Origin: an uncultured Clostridia bacterium
GTDB taxonomy: Bacteria > Bacillota > Clostridia > UBA1381
Direction: 5' to 3'
Length of the DNA: 60,716 nucleotides
Assembly: GCA_934489015.1 (NCBI GenBank)
Contig: CAKSSN010000016.1
Span: 1 to 60,716 of the forward strand
The first letter of the stretch is position 1. Each line of letters begins with the position of its first letter. A model generated the notes under the pieces. The model was given only the letters and a program-made list of their open reading frames with translations, ran no database searches and had not been told where the DNA came from. Below are positions 8,861 to 16,333 of this stretch, one piece after another. The position numbers and the translations under genes were made by a program.

Positions 8861-8937
8861 TCACCTGCAAGCAAACATAAATTTGCACATATGACCTTAT
8901 AAACTTTAAATCAAATTCCCGGCACAGCAAATGAAAA

Positions 8938-9912
8938 TTACTTTTTCTCCGGCAGCGCACCGACAACTCTGTGCGGAACATAAAGCTCCTCCAGATACGC
9001 CGCATCCTCATCCGAAAGCTCAACATCAAGCGCACCTGCCGCGTCAGTAAAATATTTCGGCTTTGTAGCGCCGATAATCGGCGATGTTACACCCTTTTTA
9101 AACTGCCATGCAAGCGCAATCTGCGTCATTGATTTGCCGTACTTTTCCGCAACCTCGCTAAGCCTTTCAACAATCTTTTTATCCTCGTTTTGCGTAGAGT
9201 CGTACTTCCCTGCCGCCGTATGATCGGTTAAGCTGCGCTTTGTATCCGCATGCCACGCCGTTCTGCAAAGCCTGCCTGCCGCAAGCGGACTGTAAGGCGT
9301 AAGCGCAACATTCATTTGACGGCAAAGCGGAATAAGTTCCCTCTCGTCCTCACGATAAACAAGGTTATAATGATTTTGCATTGACGAAAACGGCGTCAAA
9401 CTGTTATCCCTTGCCGCAAGCTGCATATTGTAAAACTGATAGCCGTACATTGCCGAAGCCCCGAGCGCGCGCACCTTGCCGCTTTTAACAAGATCGTCAA
9501 GCGCCGCCATTGTTTCCTCAATCGGCGTTGAATAATCAAAGCGGTGAATTATATAAAGGTCAAGATAATCCGTTCCGAGCCGCTTCAGCGTCCCCTCAAT
9601 TTCGCAGTTTATAGCCTCTTTCGACAAATGCCCCTCGTTAAAATACACCTTTGAAGCAATAACAACCTTGTCCCTTGTCGTTGTGTTTCTTATCGCGCGG
9701 CCAAGATATTCCTCACTCGTGCCGTGAGAATACACGTTCGCCGTATCAAAAAAATTAATTCCGTTATCAAGCGCCGCTTTAACAACCTCTTCCGTTTCGG
9801 TCGGGCTGAGCGTCCATTCATGAAAGTCCGCAGACGGCTTTCCGAAGCTCATGCAGCCCACGCATAGCTTTGAAACCTCTATCCCCGAATTTCCGAGCTT
9901 TGCATATTTCAT
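8938..9912 (-). CDS. Aldo/keto reductase
   Basis: A 324-residue NAD(P)H-dependent oxidoreductase with a TIM-barrel fold, of the YajO/Tas/Gpr type. The tetrad can be followed: Asp and Tyr in FFDTANVYSHGTSEEYLG, Lys in KVVIASKVYF and His in LYIIHRFD. The C-terminal cofactor region reads PIIGATKPKYFTDA. The length is normal for the family. GGAGG precedes the ATG. It is the last gene of a minus-strand set with another AKR 15 bases upstream, a flavoprotein and two regulators. The aldehyde or ketone substrate cannot be predicted. Confidence 0.9.
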   Translation of the reverse strand: MKYAKLGNSGIEVSKLCVGCMSFGKPSADFHEWTLSPTETEEVVKAALDNGINFFDTANVYSHGTSEEYLGRAIRNTTTRDKVVIASKVYFNEGHLSKEAINCEIEGTLKRLGTDYLDLYIIHRFDYSTPIEETMAALDDLVKSGKVRALGASAMYGYQFYNMQLAARDNSLTPFSSMQNHYNLVYREDERELIPLCRQMNVALTPYSPLAAGRLCRTAWHADTKRSLTDHTAAGKYDSTQNEDKKIVERLSEVAEKYGKSMTQIALAWQFKKGVTSPIIGATKPKYFTDAAGALDVELSDEDAAYLEELYVPHRVVGALPEKK

Positions 9913-9927
9913 TTTGCCTGCCTCCTC

Positions 9928-10782
9928 TTATTTTCTTCTCTTTTGCACCATTCCGATAAACCATTCAACGGTTGTCGGGTCGTTATGTGAGAAAAACGCG
10001 CTCTCGTTTTTGTCTATTGCGGCAATTTTCTGCATTTCATCATCGGAAAGCGTGAAATCAAATATATCAAAGTTTTCCGCCATGCGCTCCGCGTGCGTCG
10101 ATTTCGGAATAACGACAACTCCCCTTTGAATATTCCACCTGAGCATAACCTGAGCCGGTGTTTTTCCGTGAGCCTTTGCGATTTCGCCGACGGTTTTGTC
10201 CTCAAAAATGCCCTGTCTTCCCTCGCCGAAAGGTCCCCACGCTTCAAGCTGCACGCCGTATTTGTCCGCCCAGCCTTTCAAATCTTTTTGCTGATTGTAA
10301 ATGTGCGTTTCCATTTGATTTACCATCGGTTTTATCCTGTTAAACGCTGCAAAATCAATCATTCTGTCGACATAGAAATTTGAAATTCCTATTGCGTGGA
10401 TTTTCCCTGCTTCGTAAAGCTCCTCAAGAGCGCGCCATGCTCCGTAATAATCCGAAAACGGCTGATGAAGCAGCACAAGGTCAATATAGTCCGTGCGCAA
10501 CTTTTTCATCGACTCCTCAACCGATTTTTTCGCTTTCTCGTAGCCATAATTGTCTATCCAAACCTTAGTTGTGATAAAAATTTCCTCTCTCGTTATGCCC
10601 GATTTTTCAATCGCGCTGCCTACCTCTTCCTCGTTAAAGTACGCCTGCGCCGTGTCAATATGGCGGTAGCCCGCTTTCAGCGCGTCAAGCACGCACCTCT
10701 TGCATTCTTCCTTTGTAACCTGATAAACTCCGTAGCCCAGAGCCGGCATTTTAACGCCGTTTGCAAGTGTAAAGTATTCCAT
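9928..10782 (-). CDS. Aldo/keto reductase (AKR5-like, 2,5-diketogluconate reductase type)
   Basis: A 284-residue oxidoreductase. The start is ATG 10782 (MEYFTLANGVKMPALGYG), which matches the usual N terminus of the family and has AAAGGAA upstream; the open frame extends 43 codons further but lies in a repeated intercistronic element. Catalytic residues: Asp/Tyr in HIDTAQAYFNEEEVG, Lys in FITTKVWI, His in LVLLHQPF. The cofactor-binding end reads VVIPKSTHAERMAEN. It is followed after 15 bases by a second, more distant AKR. Its 5' spacer is copy A of a repeat shared with two other operons. Confidence 0.9.
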   Translation of the reverse strand: MEYFTLANGVKMPALGYGVYQVTKEECKRCVLDALKAGYRHIDTAQAYFNEEEVGSAIEKSGITREEIFITTKVWIDNYGYEKAKKSVEESMKKLRTDYIDLVLLHQPFSDYYGAWRALEELYEAGKIHAIGISNFYVDRMIDFAAFNRIKPMVNQMETHIYNQQKDLKGWADKYGVQLEAWGPFGEGRQGIFEDKTVGEIAKAHGKTPAQVMLRWNIQRGVVVIPKSTHAERMAENFDIFDFTLSDDEMQKIAAIDKNESAFFSHNDPTTVEWFIGMVQKRRK

Positions 10783-11001
10783 TTTATAACCATTCCTTTC
10801 CGTGCCGTAAGGCAAAAAATTTAAGTTTGAAAGAAAATCGCTCGCAAGTAGTTGCTTTGCAGCGAATGGTTGAGCCTGAGTCCAAATTTTCAATTTGGAA
10901 ACGAGAGCCATGCATCAGCGTTCTAAATCTTTGATTTAGGTAACGCCACTGCTCTGTACGCAAATTAAAAAGCTGTGCTATAAGCTTTATTCAGACTTAT
11001 A
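10783..11001 (-). repeat. Intercistronic stop-to-start element, copy A
   Basis: On the minus strand the spacer begins at the flavoprotein stop codon with TAAGTCTGAATAAAGC and AGCACAGCTTTTT. It ends with TTTTCTTTCA, GCCTTACG and GGAAAGGAATGGTTATAAAA just before the AKR ATG. Copy B (24902-25008) shares both ends; this copy has about 105 bp more in the middle, including the hairpins CCAAATTTTCAATTTGG and CTAAATCTTTGATTTAG. Confidence 0.75.
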
Positions 11002-11533
11002 TCTCCTTTCCCATTTTGTAAGCTTCTTCATATAACGGTGTATTTTTAATTTCACCGATATTCCACGCGCCCGTACCGTAAATAATTCCGGCTTCTCTCG
11101 CGCCGTCAAGGCAGTCCTCCGTAAAGCCCCTGAACGTTTCAAGAGTGCGCTCAAGATTTGCCTTTTCCGGATCGGCGGCAGTCATGATAAAGTAAAAATC
11201 CTTGTCCGAAATTTCCGTGTAACGCGGAACTGTTCTGTCGATAAACGTTTTCATCTGACCGCAAACCGAGTAAAAATACACCGGAGTCGCAAGAACAATA
11301 ACGTCCGCGTCAACCATTTTATCAAGAATTTCCGCCATGTCATCCTTTTGAACGCATTTGTGCGTGCTGTTACAGACGCCGCAGCCCATGCAATAGCCGA
11401 TGTTTTTCTTTGAGATAAACACCTTTTCAACTTCGTTTCCTCTCTCCGATGCGCCCTTTGCAAACGCGTCGCATAAAATGTCCGAATTTCCGTTTTTTCT
11501 CGGACTCGATGAAATAATAAGCACCTTTTTCAT
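10997..11533 (-). CDS. NADPH-dependent FMN reductase / iron-sulfur flavoprotein family
   Basis: A flavodoxin-fold protein of about 178 residues. The phosphate loop SSSPRKNGNSD binds FMN, and the Cys cluster CMGCGVCNSTHKC matches the compact iron-sulfur motif of archaeal/clostridial Isf-type flavoproteins. ATPVYFYSVCGQMKTFIDR is the conserved flavin/dimer segment. The start is ATG 11533 (MKKVLIISSS) with an AAAAGGAG RBS. An alternative ATG at 11557 overlaps the stop of the upstream MerR-like gene (ATGA) and would add eight residues. It probably transfers electrons or reduces quinones or other small molecules. The overlap suggests coupled translation with the regulator. Confidence 0.85.
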   Translation of the reverse strand: MKKVLIISSSPRKNGNSDILCDAFAKGASERGNEVEKVFISKKNIGYCMGCGVCNSTHKCVQKDDMAEILDKMVDADVIVLATPVYFYSVCGQMKTFIDRTVPRYTEISDKDFYFIMTAADPEKANLERTLETFRGFTEDCLDGAREAGIIYGTGAWNIGEIKNTPLYEEAYKMGKEI

Positions 11534-11553
11534 TTTAGCAAAACTCCTTTTCA

Positions 11554-11862
11554 TCATTTTCCGTTTTTAATCTTATACCTCAAATAATCAAGATATTCAA
11601 TCTGTTTTTCCTTTTCGTGTATCTCGTTGAGAGTGTAGCTGCGATGCGAATTAAGCATACAAATGCACTCCGATTTTTCACTGCCGCAGGAAAGCTCCAT
11701 ATACCTCTTAATTTCGCCGCAGCTGAAGCCGGCTTCCTTTAATGTCATAATTTCGCTCAGCCTTTCGATGTCCTCATCCGTGTATTCACCTTTTTTCTTC
11801 CCGTACTCGTCGAGTATTTCGGGCGGAATATTATATTTGTCGCTCAGCTCCTTTTTTGTCAC
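11554..11862 (-). CDS. Small MerR-like regulator
   Basis: A 102-residue protein with an N-terminal winged-helix resembling MerR proteins (SDKYNIPPEILDEYG, then DEDIERLSEIMTLKEAGFSC and IKRYMEL). It continues with a helical C-terminal segment (residues about 70-98) that should form the dimerising coiled coil. It contains CGSEKSECIC, so thiol or metal sensing is possible but unproven. It lacks a long effector domain. Translation is coupled to the following flavoprotein through a 3-base overlap. Its own promoter lies directly upstream and carries a long inverted repeat at the start of the transcript. Confidence 0.75.
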   Translation of the reverse strand: MTKKELSDKYNIPPEILDEYGKKKGEYTDEDIERLSEIMTLKEAGFSCGEIKRYMELSCGSEKSECICMLNSHRSYTLNEIHEKEKQIEYLDYLRYKIKNGK

Positions 11863-11882
11863 ATAATCACCTCGCCAAAAAA

Positions 11883-11927
11883 GAGAATGTAATTTGCCGA
11901 TAAAGCGCAGCTCTCTTTTACATTCTC
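11883..11927. promoter_or_regulatory. Inverted repeat in the MerR-like gene leader
   Basis: GAGAATGTAA (11883-11892) pairs with TTACATTCTC (11918-11927), 25 bases apart. It begins at the predicted transcript start and ends before the regulator start. It could be an autoregulatory operator or a 5' hairpin. Confidence 0.55.
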
Positions 11928-11956
11928 ATTATAACACATATTATTTGAAATGTCTA
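11928..11956 (-). promoter_or_regulatory. Sigma-A promoter for the MerR-like/flavoprotein operon
   Basis: On the minus strand TAGACA (11951-11956), a 17-bp spacer, TATAAT (11928-11933). It lies between the LysR stop and the MerR-like start, so the operon can be expressed independently of lysR. Confidence 0.75.
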
Positions 11957-11960
11957 ATAC

Positions 11961-12848
11961 TTATTTTGTATTGTTTGAAATACGTTTGACGTATTTCTTG
12001 GCAAAGTCTATAAACGCTTCCGCATCCGCTGACTTTATCTGATTTTTCTTCCACACGAGCACGGTTCCGAGCTCCAGCTTCGGTGAAAGCGGAATAAATT
12101 TCAGATCCTTATATCTGCTTTCAAGGTCAATCGTCAAAACAATGCCCATCTTTTTGCGCACCATAACGGCGGCGTTATATAATAAATCATAAATCGCAAA
12201 AACGCGCTCGCTGTCGTATGCGTCGCCAAACCAGCTTATAATCTCGTTTTGCATAAGACGGCGGTACGGCATAATAATCGGATAACCCTTAAGGTCGTCG
12301 GGCGTTACAAGCTTTTTTGCAGATATTTCAAAATCCTTGTGAACGAGTATTCCCCACGTTTCTTTTATCGGCATGCGCAGAAATTCGTATTTGCTTATGT
12401 CAACCGGCTCGGCAAGCACGCCCATGTCAAGAATGCCGCTTTCAAGCTTTTCTTTTGTGTTGTCCGCGTTCCCGCTGTAGAGCTTGAAGCTGACGGACGG
12501 GTTTTGAAGAGTGAACTGCGCGATTATGTCGGAAATGAGCGAAAAGCTCTTAAACTCACCGCTGCCTATTTCAAGCTCGCCGCCGAGTACTCTCTCGCCC
12601 GACAGCTCCTTTTGCGTTTTTTCCGCAAGCGCGACAAGCTCCTGCGCTCTGCGCTTTAGGAGAAGTCCGTCATTTGTTAAAATTATTTTGTGGTTGCTGC
12701 GCTCAAAAAGCTTAACGCCAAGTTCCTCTTCAAGCTGCATAAACTGCCGCGACAGCGTCGGCTGCGTGACGTGAAGAAGCTGCGCCGCCTTTGTTATGTT
12801 TTCCTCGCGCGCCGCTATCAAAAAATATTTTAAAACACGAAGCTCCAT
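11961..12848 (-). CDS. LysR-family transcriptional regulator
   Basis: A 295-residue regulator. The start is ATG 12848 (MELRVLKYFLIAAREEN) with AAAGGAGG upstream; the frame extends upstream without an RBS. The N-terminal winged helix carries ITKAAQLLHVTQPTLSRQ and LEEELGVKLFER. The rest is a type 2 periplasmic-binding-protein-like effector domain (about 90-290) with LESGILDMGVL and YPIIMPYRRL. It lies upstream of the MerR-like, flavoprotein and AKR genes on the same strand, which makes these redox genes candidate targets, although LysR genes more often control divergent genes and here the upstream side is repeats. Confidence 0.88.
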   Translation of the reverse strand: MELRVLKYFLIAAREENITKAAQLLHVTQPTLSRQFMQLEEELGVKLFERSNHKIILTNDGLLLKRRAQELVALAEKTQKELSGERVLGGELEIGSGEFKSFSLISDIIAQFTLQNPSVSFKLYSGNADNTKEKLESGILDMGVLAEPVDISKYEFLRMPIKETWGILVHKDFEISAKKLVTPDDLKGYPIIMPYRRLMQNEIISWFGDAYDSERVFAIYDLLYNAAVMVRKKMGIVLTIDLESRYKDLKFIPLSPKLELGTVLVWKKNQIKSADAEAFIDFAKKYVKRISNNTK

Positions 12849-13012
12849 TTTGTGCGCCTCCTTTGTAAATTTTTTATCGGATATTTTTTTGAAAATGCGT
12901 ATTTCCAAAAACTCCGCTACAAAAGATAAAATTCCGACCAATCAATATTTTCGCTAAAACTCAAACAGCTTCCGCTGAAGAAAACTTCCGCTCAGTCGAA
13001 AACTCGCCCAAG

Positions 13013-13061
13013 CAAAAGGCTCCTTTTGAAGGGAGCTGTCAGCGCAGCTGACTGAGGGATG
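13013..13061. repeat. AAAAGGCTCC...GAGGGATG repeat, copy 1
   Basis: A 49-bp double-hairpin element nearly identical to 20843-20890. It contains GGCTCCTTTTGAAGGGAGC and GTCAGCGCAGCTGAC, each able to fold on itself. I recall similar elements as common dispersed repeats in clostridial genomes. Confidence 0.75.
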
Positions 13062-13130
13062 ATTAAACCAAAAAAACACCTATAAATGCCAAATTAGCAA
13101 ACAAGCAAAATTAATTTGCAAGCGCTAAAT

Positions 13131-13156
13131 CGGGCGGATATTATCCGCCCCTACGG
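13131..13156. repeat. GTAGGGGCGG module (inverted)
   Basis: CGGGCGGATATTATCCGCCC followed by CTACGG is the modular repeat core in reverse orientation, preceded by the linker TTTGCAAGCGCTAAAT. A half-copy (AAATCGGGCGGAG) follows at about 13204. Nothing else is seen in 12849-13275 beyond this and the 13013 element. Confidence 0.7.
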
Positions 13157-13275
13157 AGCTAACAAATTATGTTGCAAAAAATATCAAATGCTCGCAAGTG
13201 TCAAATCGGGCGGAGAAAATAAATTTATTCAACGTTTACAAATTTCGCTAAAAACCGTAAAACGCAAATGAAAAT

Positions 13276-13620
13276 GTAGCAGCGGCATATGCATCGCTGC
13301 GGTAAATTCCGATTATACCTCAATCAGAATATAACCTCCCCTTGCCACGTTGGCTTGCGATAAATCATGCAAAAGCGAAAACATCTGCTTGCATGGGGTC
13401 TTTGGGGCGTGCCCCAAGCGGTTCAGGGTCTGGAAGGTACCGGACTCCCAGCGCTTTTGGTTCTTTTGTCGCACAAAAGAACACCTTTAAATGCCGAGAA
13501 TTAACAAAATACCAATAAAATATATTTTGACTAATTCCAAAATTCATAATACTGGTTTTTTACTCCCTCCACCGCTAACGTGGCCTGACTCCCTCAAGGA
13601 TGGAGGCTTTGCACTCCGAA
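13276..13620 (+). repeat. Structured dispersed repeat, copy B
   Basis: About 345 bp from GTAGCAGCGGCATATGCATC to GAGGCTTTGCACTCCGAA. It contains TTGGGGCGTGCCCCAA, GGTTCTTTTGTCGCACAAAA and the A+T-rich segment ending ACTAATTCCAAAATTC. It matches copy C (20231-20600) in the same orientation and copy A inverted. Confidence 0.85.
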
Positions 13621-13708
13621 ATCAATCTGCAATCTCATATTGCCGGCAAACTCTCTATCATTATTATATCATGACATAAATATTTTGTCAATAATTATAT
13701 ACAATAAA

Positions 13709-13742
13709 ACCCATGCAGCACTTAAAATAATGCTGCATGGGT
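13709..13742 (-). terminator. Terminator of the KDG kinase operon
   Basis: A 12-bp stem, ACCCATGCAGCA / TGCTGCATGGGT, followed on the minus strand by TTTTATTG, 19 bases after the kinase stop. Confidence 0.8.
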
Positions 13743-13760
13743 AAAACAATTCATTATTTA

Positions 13761-14792
13761 TTATCTCTGAACACGACCCGATCCATCGCCACCGGCAAGA
13801 TTATCAACATCGCTTCTTGAAACGAGGTTAAAGTCACCGGGAATTGTATGCTTAAGAGCCGAAGCCGCAACGCCGAACTCAAGCGCAGACTTAAAGTCCT
13901 TACCGTCGAGGAAGCCGCAGATTACGCCGCCGGCAAAGCTGTCGCCGCCGCCTACTCTGTCAACGATAGGAGCAATTCTGTACTCTCTCGAATGATAAAA
14001 TTCCTTTGTATCTCTCGAATAAATGCAAGCCGACCAGCCGTTGTCGGAAGCCGAATGGCTAACGCGCAGCGAGCTTATAACATATTCAAAATTGAACTTT
14101 TCAACCATCTGCTCAAAAATATCCTTGTAGCCCTGAAGCTCAAGCGAGCCGCTTGTAACATCGGTGTTGCCGGGCTTGAAGCCGAGAACTTTTTCGGCAT
14201 CCTCTTCATTGCCTATGCAAACATCAACATACTGCATAAGATTTGTCATAACCTTTTTAGCCTTTTCGCTTGTCCAGAGCTTCTTTCTGAAATTAAGGTC
14301 GCAGCTTACCTTAACGCCGTGCTTTTTAGCGGCCTTAAGCGCAATTTCCGTAAGCTCTGCGGCAGCGTCCGAAACAGCCGGAGTTATGCCTGTAAAGTGG
14401 AACCAGTCAGCGCCCTCGAAAATTTCGTCAAAATCAAAATCAGCAGCCGAAGCGGTTGAAATTGAGGAGTGCGCTCTGTCGTAAACAACGTTTGAAGCAC
14501 GCATTGCAGCGCCTGTTTCAAGGAAATATATTCCGAGTCTTTCGCCGCCTTTTGCGATATGCTTTGTTTCAACGCCGTATTTTCTCAAAGCAGCAACAGC
14601 GCTTGCGCCGATCGGGTTTTCCGGAACTTTTGTAACAAATTCCGCGTCATGACCGTAATTTGCGAGCGATACTGCAACATTTGCTTCTCCCCCGCCGTAG
14701 CATACGTCAAACTCGTCTGCCTGTATAAATTTTTCGTTGTTGGGTGTGGATAATCTGAGCATTATTTCGCCCATCGTGATAACCTTTGCCAT
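13761..14792 (-). CDS. kdgK: 2-dehydro-3-deoxygluconokinase (PfkB family sugar kinase)
   Basis: A 343-residue ribokinase-fold kinase expected to phosphorylate 2-keto-3-deoxygluconate to KDPG. The N-terminal GEIMLRLSTPNNEKF and YGGGEANVAVSLANYG are characteristic of KDG kinases. The PfkB signature near residue 290 is DRVGGGDSFAGGVICG, with the catalytic Asp. RBS GAAAGGGATTG precedes ATG. It follows eda after 34 bases in the same operon, so product and next enzyme are encoded together: KdgK makes KDPG and Eda splits it to pyruvate and glyceraldehyde 3-phosphate. Uronate or KDG import genes are not in the window. Confidence 0.9.
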   Translation of the reverse strand: MAKVITMGEIMLRLSTPNNEKFIQADEFDVCYGGGEANVAVSLANYGHDAEFVTKVPENPIGASAVAALRKYGVETKHIAKGGERLGIYFLETGAAMRASNVVYDRAHSSISTASAADFDFDEIFEGADWFHFTGITPAVSDAAAELTEIALKAAKKHGVKVSCDLNFRKKLWTSEKAKKVMTNLMQYVDVCIGNEEDAEKVLGFKPGNTDVTSGSLELQGYKDIFEQMVEKFNFEYVISSLRVSHSASDNGWSACIYSRDTKEFYHSREYRIAPIVDRVGGGDSFAGGVICGFLDGKDFKSALEFGVAASALKHTIPGDFNLVSRSDVDNLAGGDGSGRVQR

Positions 14793-14826
14793 TTTTATTC
14801 AATCCCTTTCATATATATTATATTGT

Positions 14827-15474
14827 TTATTTAGCGGCGCGCGCTTCTTTGATAGCCGCGATAAACTGCTTTGCAGTTTCCGTAATCTGAGCATAATCGC
14901 CCGTTTTAGCGCCTTTCGTGAGCGAGCTGCCTGCTCCAAGCGCAACTGCTCCCGCTTTTATCCATTCAGCAGCGTTTGAAACGTCAACGCCGCCTGTCGG
15001 CATCATTTTAGCGTGCGGCAGAGGACCCTTTATATCCTTAATTATCTTCGGACCGAACAAATCAGCCGGGAATATTTTAACAATGTCAACGCCTGCTTCC
15101 ATAGCCGTCAAAACCTCAGTTATCGTCATGCAGCCTGCCATGTAAGGAACGCGATAGCGGTTACAAAGCTTTGCCGTTTCGAGATTAAAGCCCGGACTTA
15201 CTATGTAATTTGCACCGGCGAGGATAGCAATTCTTGCTGTTTCGCTGTCTAAAACAGTTCCTGCACCGAGAAGCATTTCTCCGCCGCTGTAGCGCTTTGA
15301 AAGCTCTGAAATAACCTTGTCCGCACCCGGAACGGTGAACGTAAGCTCTATTGACGGGCAGCCGCCGGCAAGACACGCGTCAGCTATTTTAATTGCTTCA
15401 TCAGCTGTGTTTGCACGGACAACGGCAACAAGACCGGCATCTGTCAGCTTTGAAAGTACAGTTTCTTTATCCAT
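14827..15474 (-). CDS. eda: Bifunctional KHG/KDPG aldolase
   Basis: A 215-residue class I aldolase that cleaves 2-keto-3-deoxy-6-phosphogluconate (and 4-hydroxy-2-oxoglutarate) into pyruvate plus an aldehyde. The start is ATG 15474 with GGAGG eight bases upstream; a TTG at 15489 would lie on the RBS. Key residues: catalytic Glu in IELTFTVPG, the segment NYIVSPGF, Schiff-base Lys in GVDIVKIFPADLFGP, and the phosphate-binding MPTGGVD near the C terminus. It is first in an operon with kdgK and has its own strong promoter. Confidence 0.92.
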   Translation of the reverse strand: MDKETVLSKLTDAGLVAVVRANTADEAIKIADACLAGGCPSIELTFTVPGADKVISELSKRYSGGEMLLGAGTVLDSETARIAILAGANYIVSPGFNLETAKLCNRYRVPYMAGCMTITEVLTAMEAGVDIVKIFPADLFGPKIIKDIKGPLPHAKMMPTGGVDVSNAAEWIKAGAVALGAGSSLTKGAKTGDYAQITETAKQFIAAIKEARAAK

Positions 15475-15508
15475 GATAAATTCCTCCAAAAAATTAATCT
15501 TCGCTTTT

Positions 15509-15537
15509 ATTATAACATCTTATTTTAAAAATTGCAA
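15509..15537 (-). promoter_or_regulatory. Sigma-A promoter of eda-kdgK
   Basis: On the minus strand TTGCAA (15532-15537), 17-bp spacer, TATAAT (15509-15514). No clear operator is visible, but the -35 hexamer is itself palindromic. Confidence 0.75.
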
Positions 15538-15539
15538 TG

Positions 15540-15830
15540 GATAATCATAATATTTTTATGACTTTTTACATTTTGTTCTTATTCGGAGCGTTTGAAGCAC
15601 GCGTCATGTAAGGTTTTAACAGTGCAAATAAAAAATCAGAAAAGGTTTTTATATTGCCTGACAGCTATTTGCCGCAGGCGAAAATCACAAAAAGGCGATA
15701 GCGACATCGAGCCGCCGGTGCACGCGTTTACATTGTGCGTTTTATGCAATCGAGCAATCGGCGAACACACATATCGGCGTTACAAATTCGGATAATGATA
15801 CTTGGATAAAATAAACCTTTGTGCAAAGTA
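15540..15830. other. Unassigned intergenic stretch
   Basis: About 290 bases between the eda promoter and the 15831 hairpin. A 67-codon open frame exists here, but it has no convincing RBS, no recognisable family and atypical composition, so I do not call it. I see no other structure. Confidence 0.5.
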
Positions 15831-15869
15831 GAGAAAGCAGTCTGAAACAATTGCTTTCTCGCCTCTTTT
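15831..15869 (+). terminator. Terminator-like hairpin
   Basis: GAGAAAGCA pairs with TGCTTTCTC across 12 bases and is followed by GCCTCTTTTG. No plus-strand gene precedes it, so it is probably left over from a displaced gene. Confidence 0.5.
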
Positions 15870-15978
15870 GTGGTATAATGTCTAGCCACGTGCAAAACTC
15901 CAAAGACATAGAGTTTATGCGGTTTTACGAACGTGGCAAATCCGTTTTGTCACTATAAATTAACATTTAATGTATAGA

Positions 15979-16280
15979 AAAAACCACTCTGATTTGGTAT
16001 AATATAGTTGTAAACAAAATCCCGCAAAGGAGAGTGGTTTTTATCTATCGCCAAGAAATTTTAAAAGACGTCAGTCTTTTTACTTCACAACCAAAATCCA
16101 AATTTTACGATGAATTATTCATCAATTTGGATTTAAGCTGTATTCCGGCTTACAATTCCAAAATCGGTCGTACAGGTTTTAGCAATCATTCTATGATTTG
16201 TGCCTTTATCGTCATGAAATGCGATGGCTTCTCTCAAATTTCTGACTTGCACGACTATATCAATGGTGAGCAACCGCATA
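15979..16280 (+). mobile_element. 5' fragment of an insertion-sequence transposase
   Basis: Only the N-terminal ~80 codons of a DUF772/IS1182-like transposase remain (SRQ-like YRQEILKDVSLFTSQPKS, then FSNHSMICAFIVMKCDGFSQ and LHDYI), with no DDE domain. The frame then runs into unrelated sequence and stops at 16321. An inverted repeat, AAAAACCACTCT (15979-15990) / AGAGTGGTTTTT (16031-16042), folds over the AAAGGAG RBS and start. This arrangement would block translation of read-through transcripts, as in many IS elements. A TATAAT lies at 15998-16003. The exact start codon is unclear (GTG 16034 or a later non-ATG). Confidence 0.65.
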
Positions 16281-16333
16281 GCAAGCCGAGAAAACCGGGC
16301 AGAGTAAGGATTGTTGAGTGAGGTGTTTGGAGT

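Noticed and set aside
9928..10911. Longer AKR start at 10911
   Set aside because: The extra 43 codons lie inside a repeated intercistronic element and lack an RBS. The family N terminus begins at 10782.
13848..14459. 203-codon plus-strand ORF opposite kdgK
   Set aside because: Antisense shadow of a gene with clear PfkB motifs and an RBS.
15592..15795. 67-codon plus-strand open frame after the eda promoter
   Set aside because: No RBS, unusual composition and no family. Reported only as unassigned intergenic sequence.
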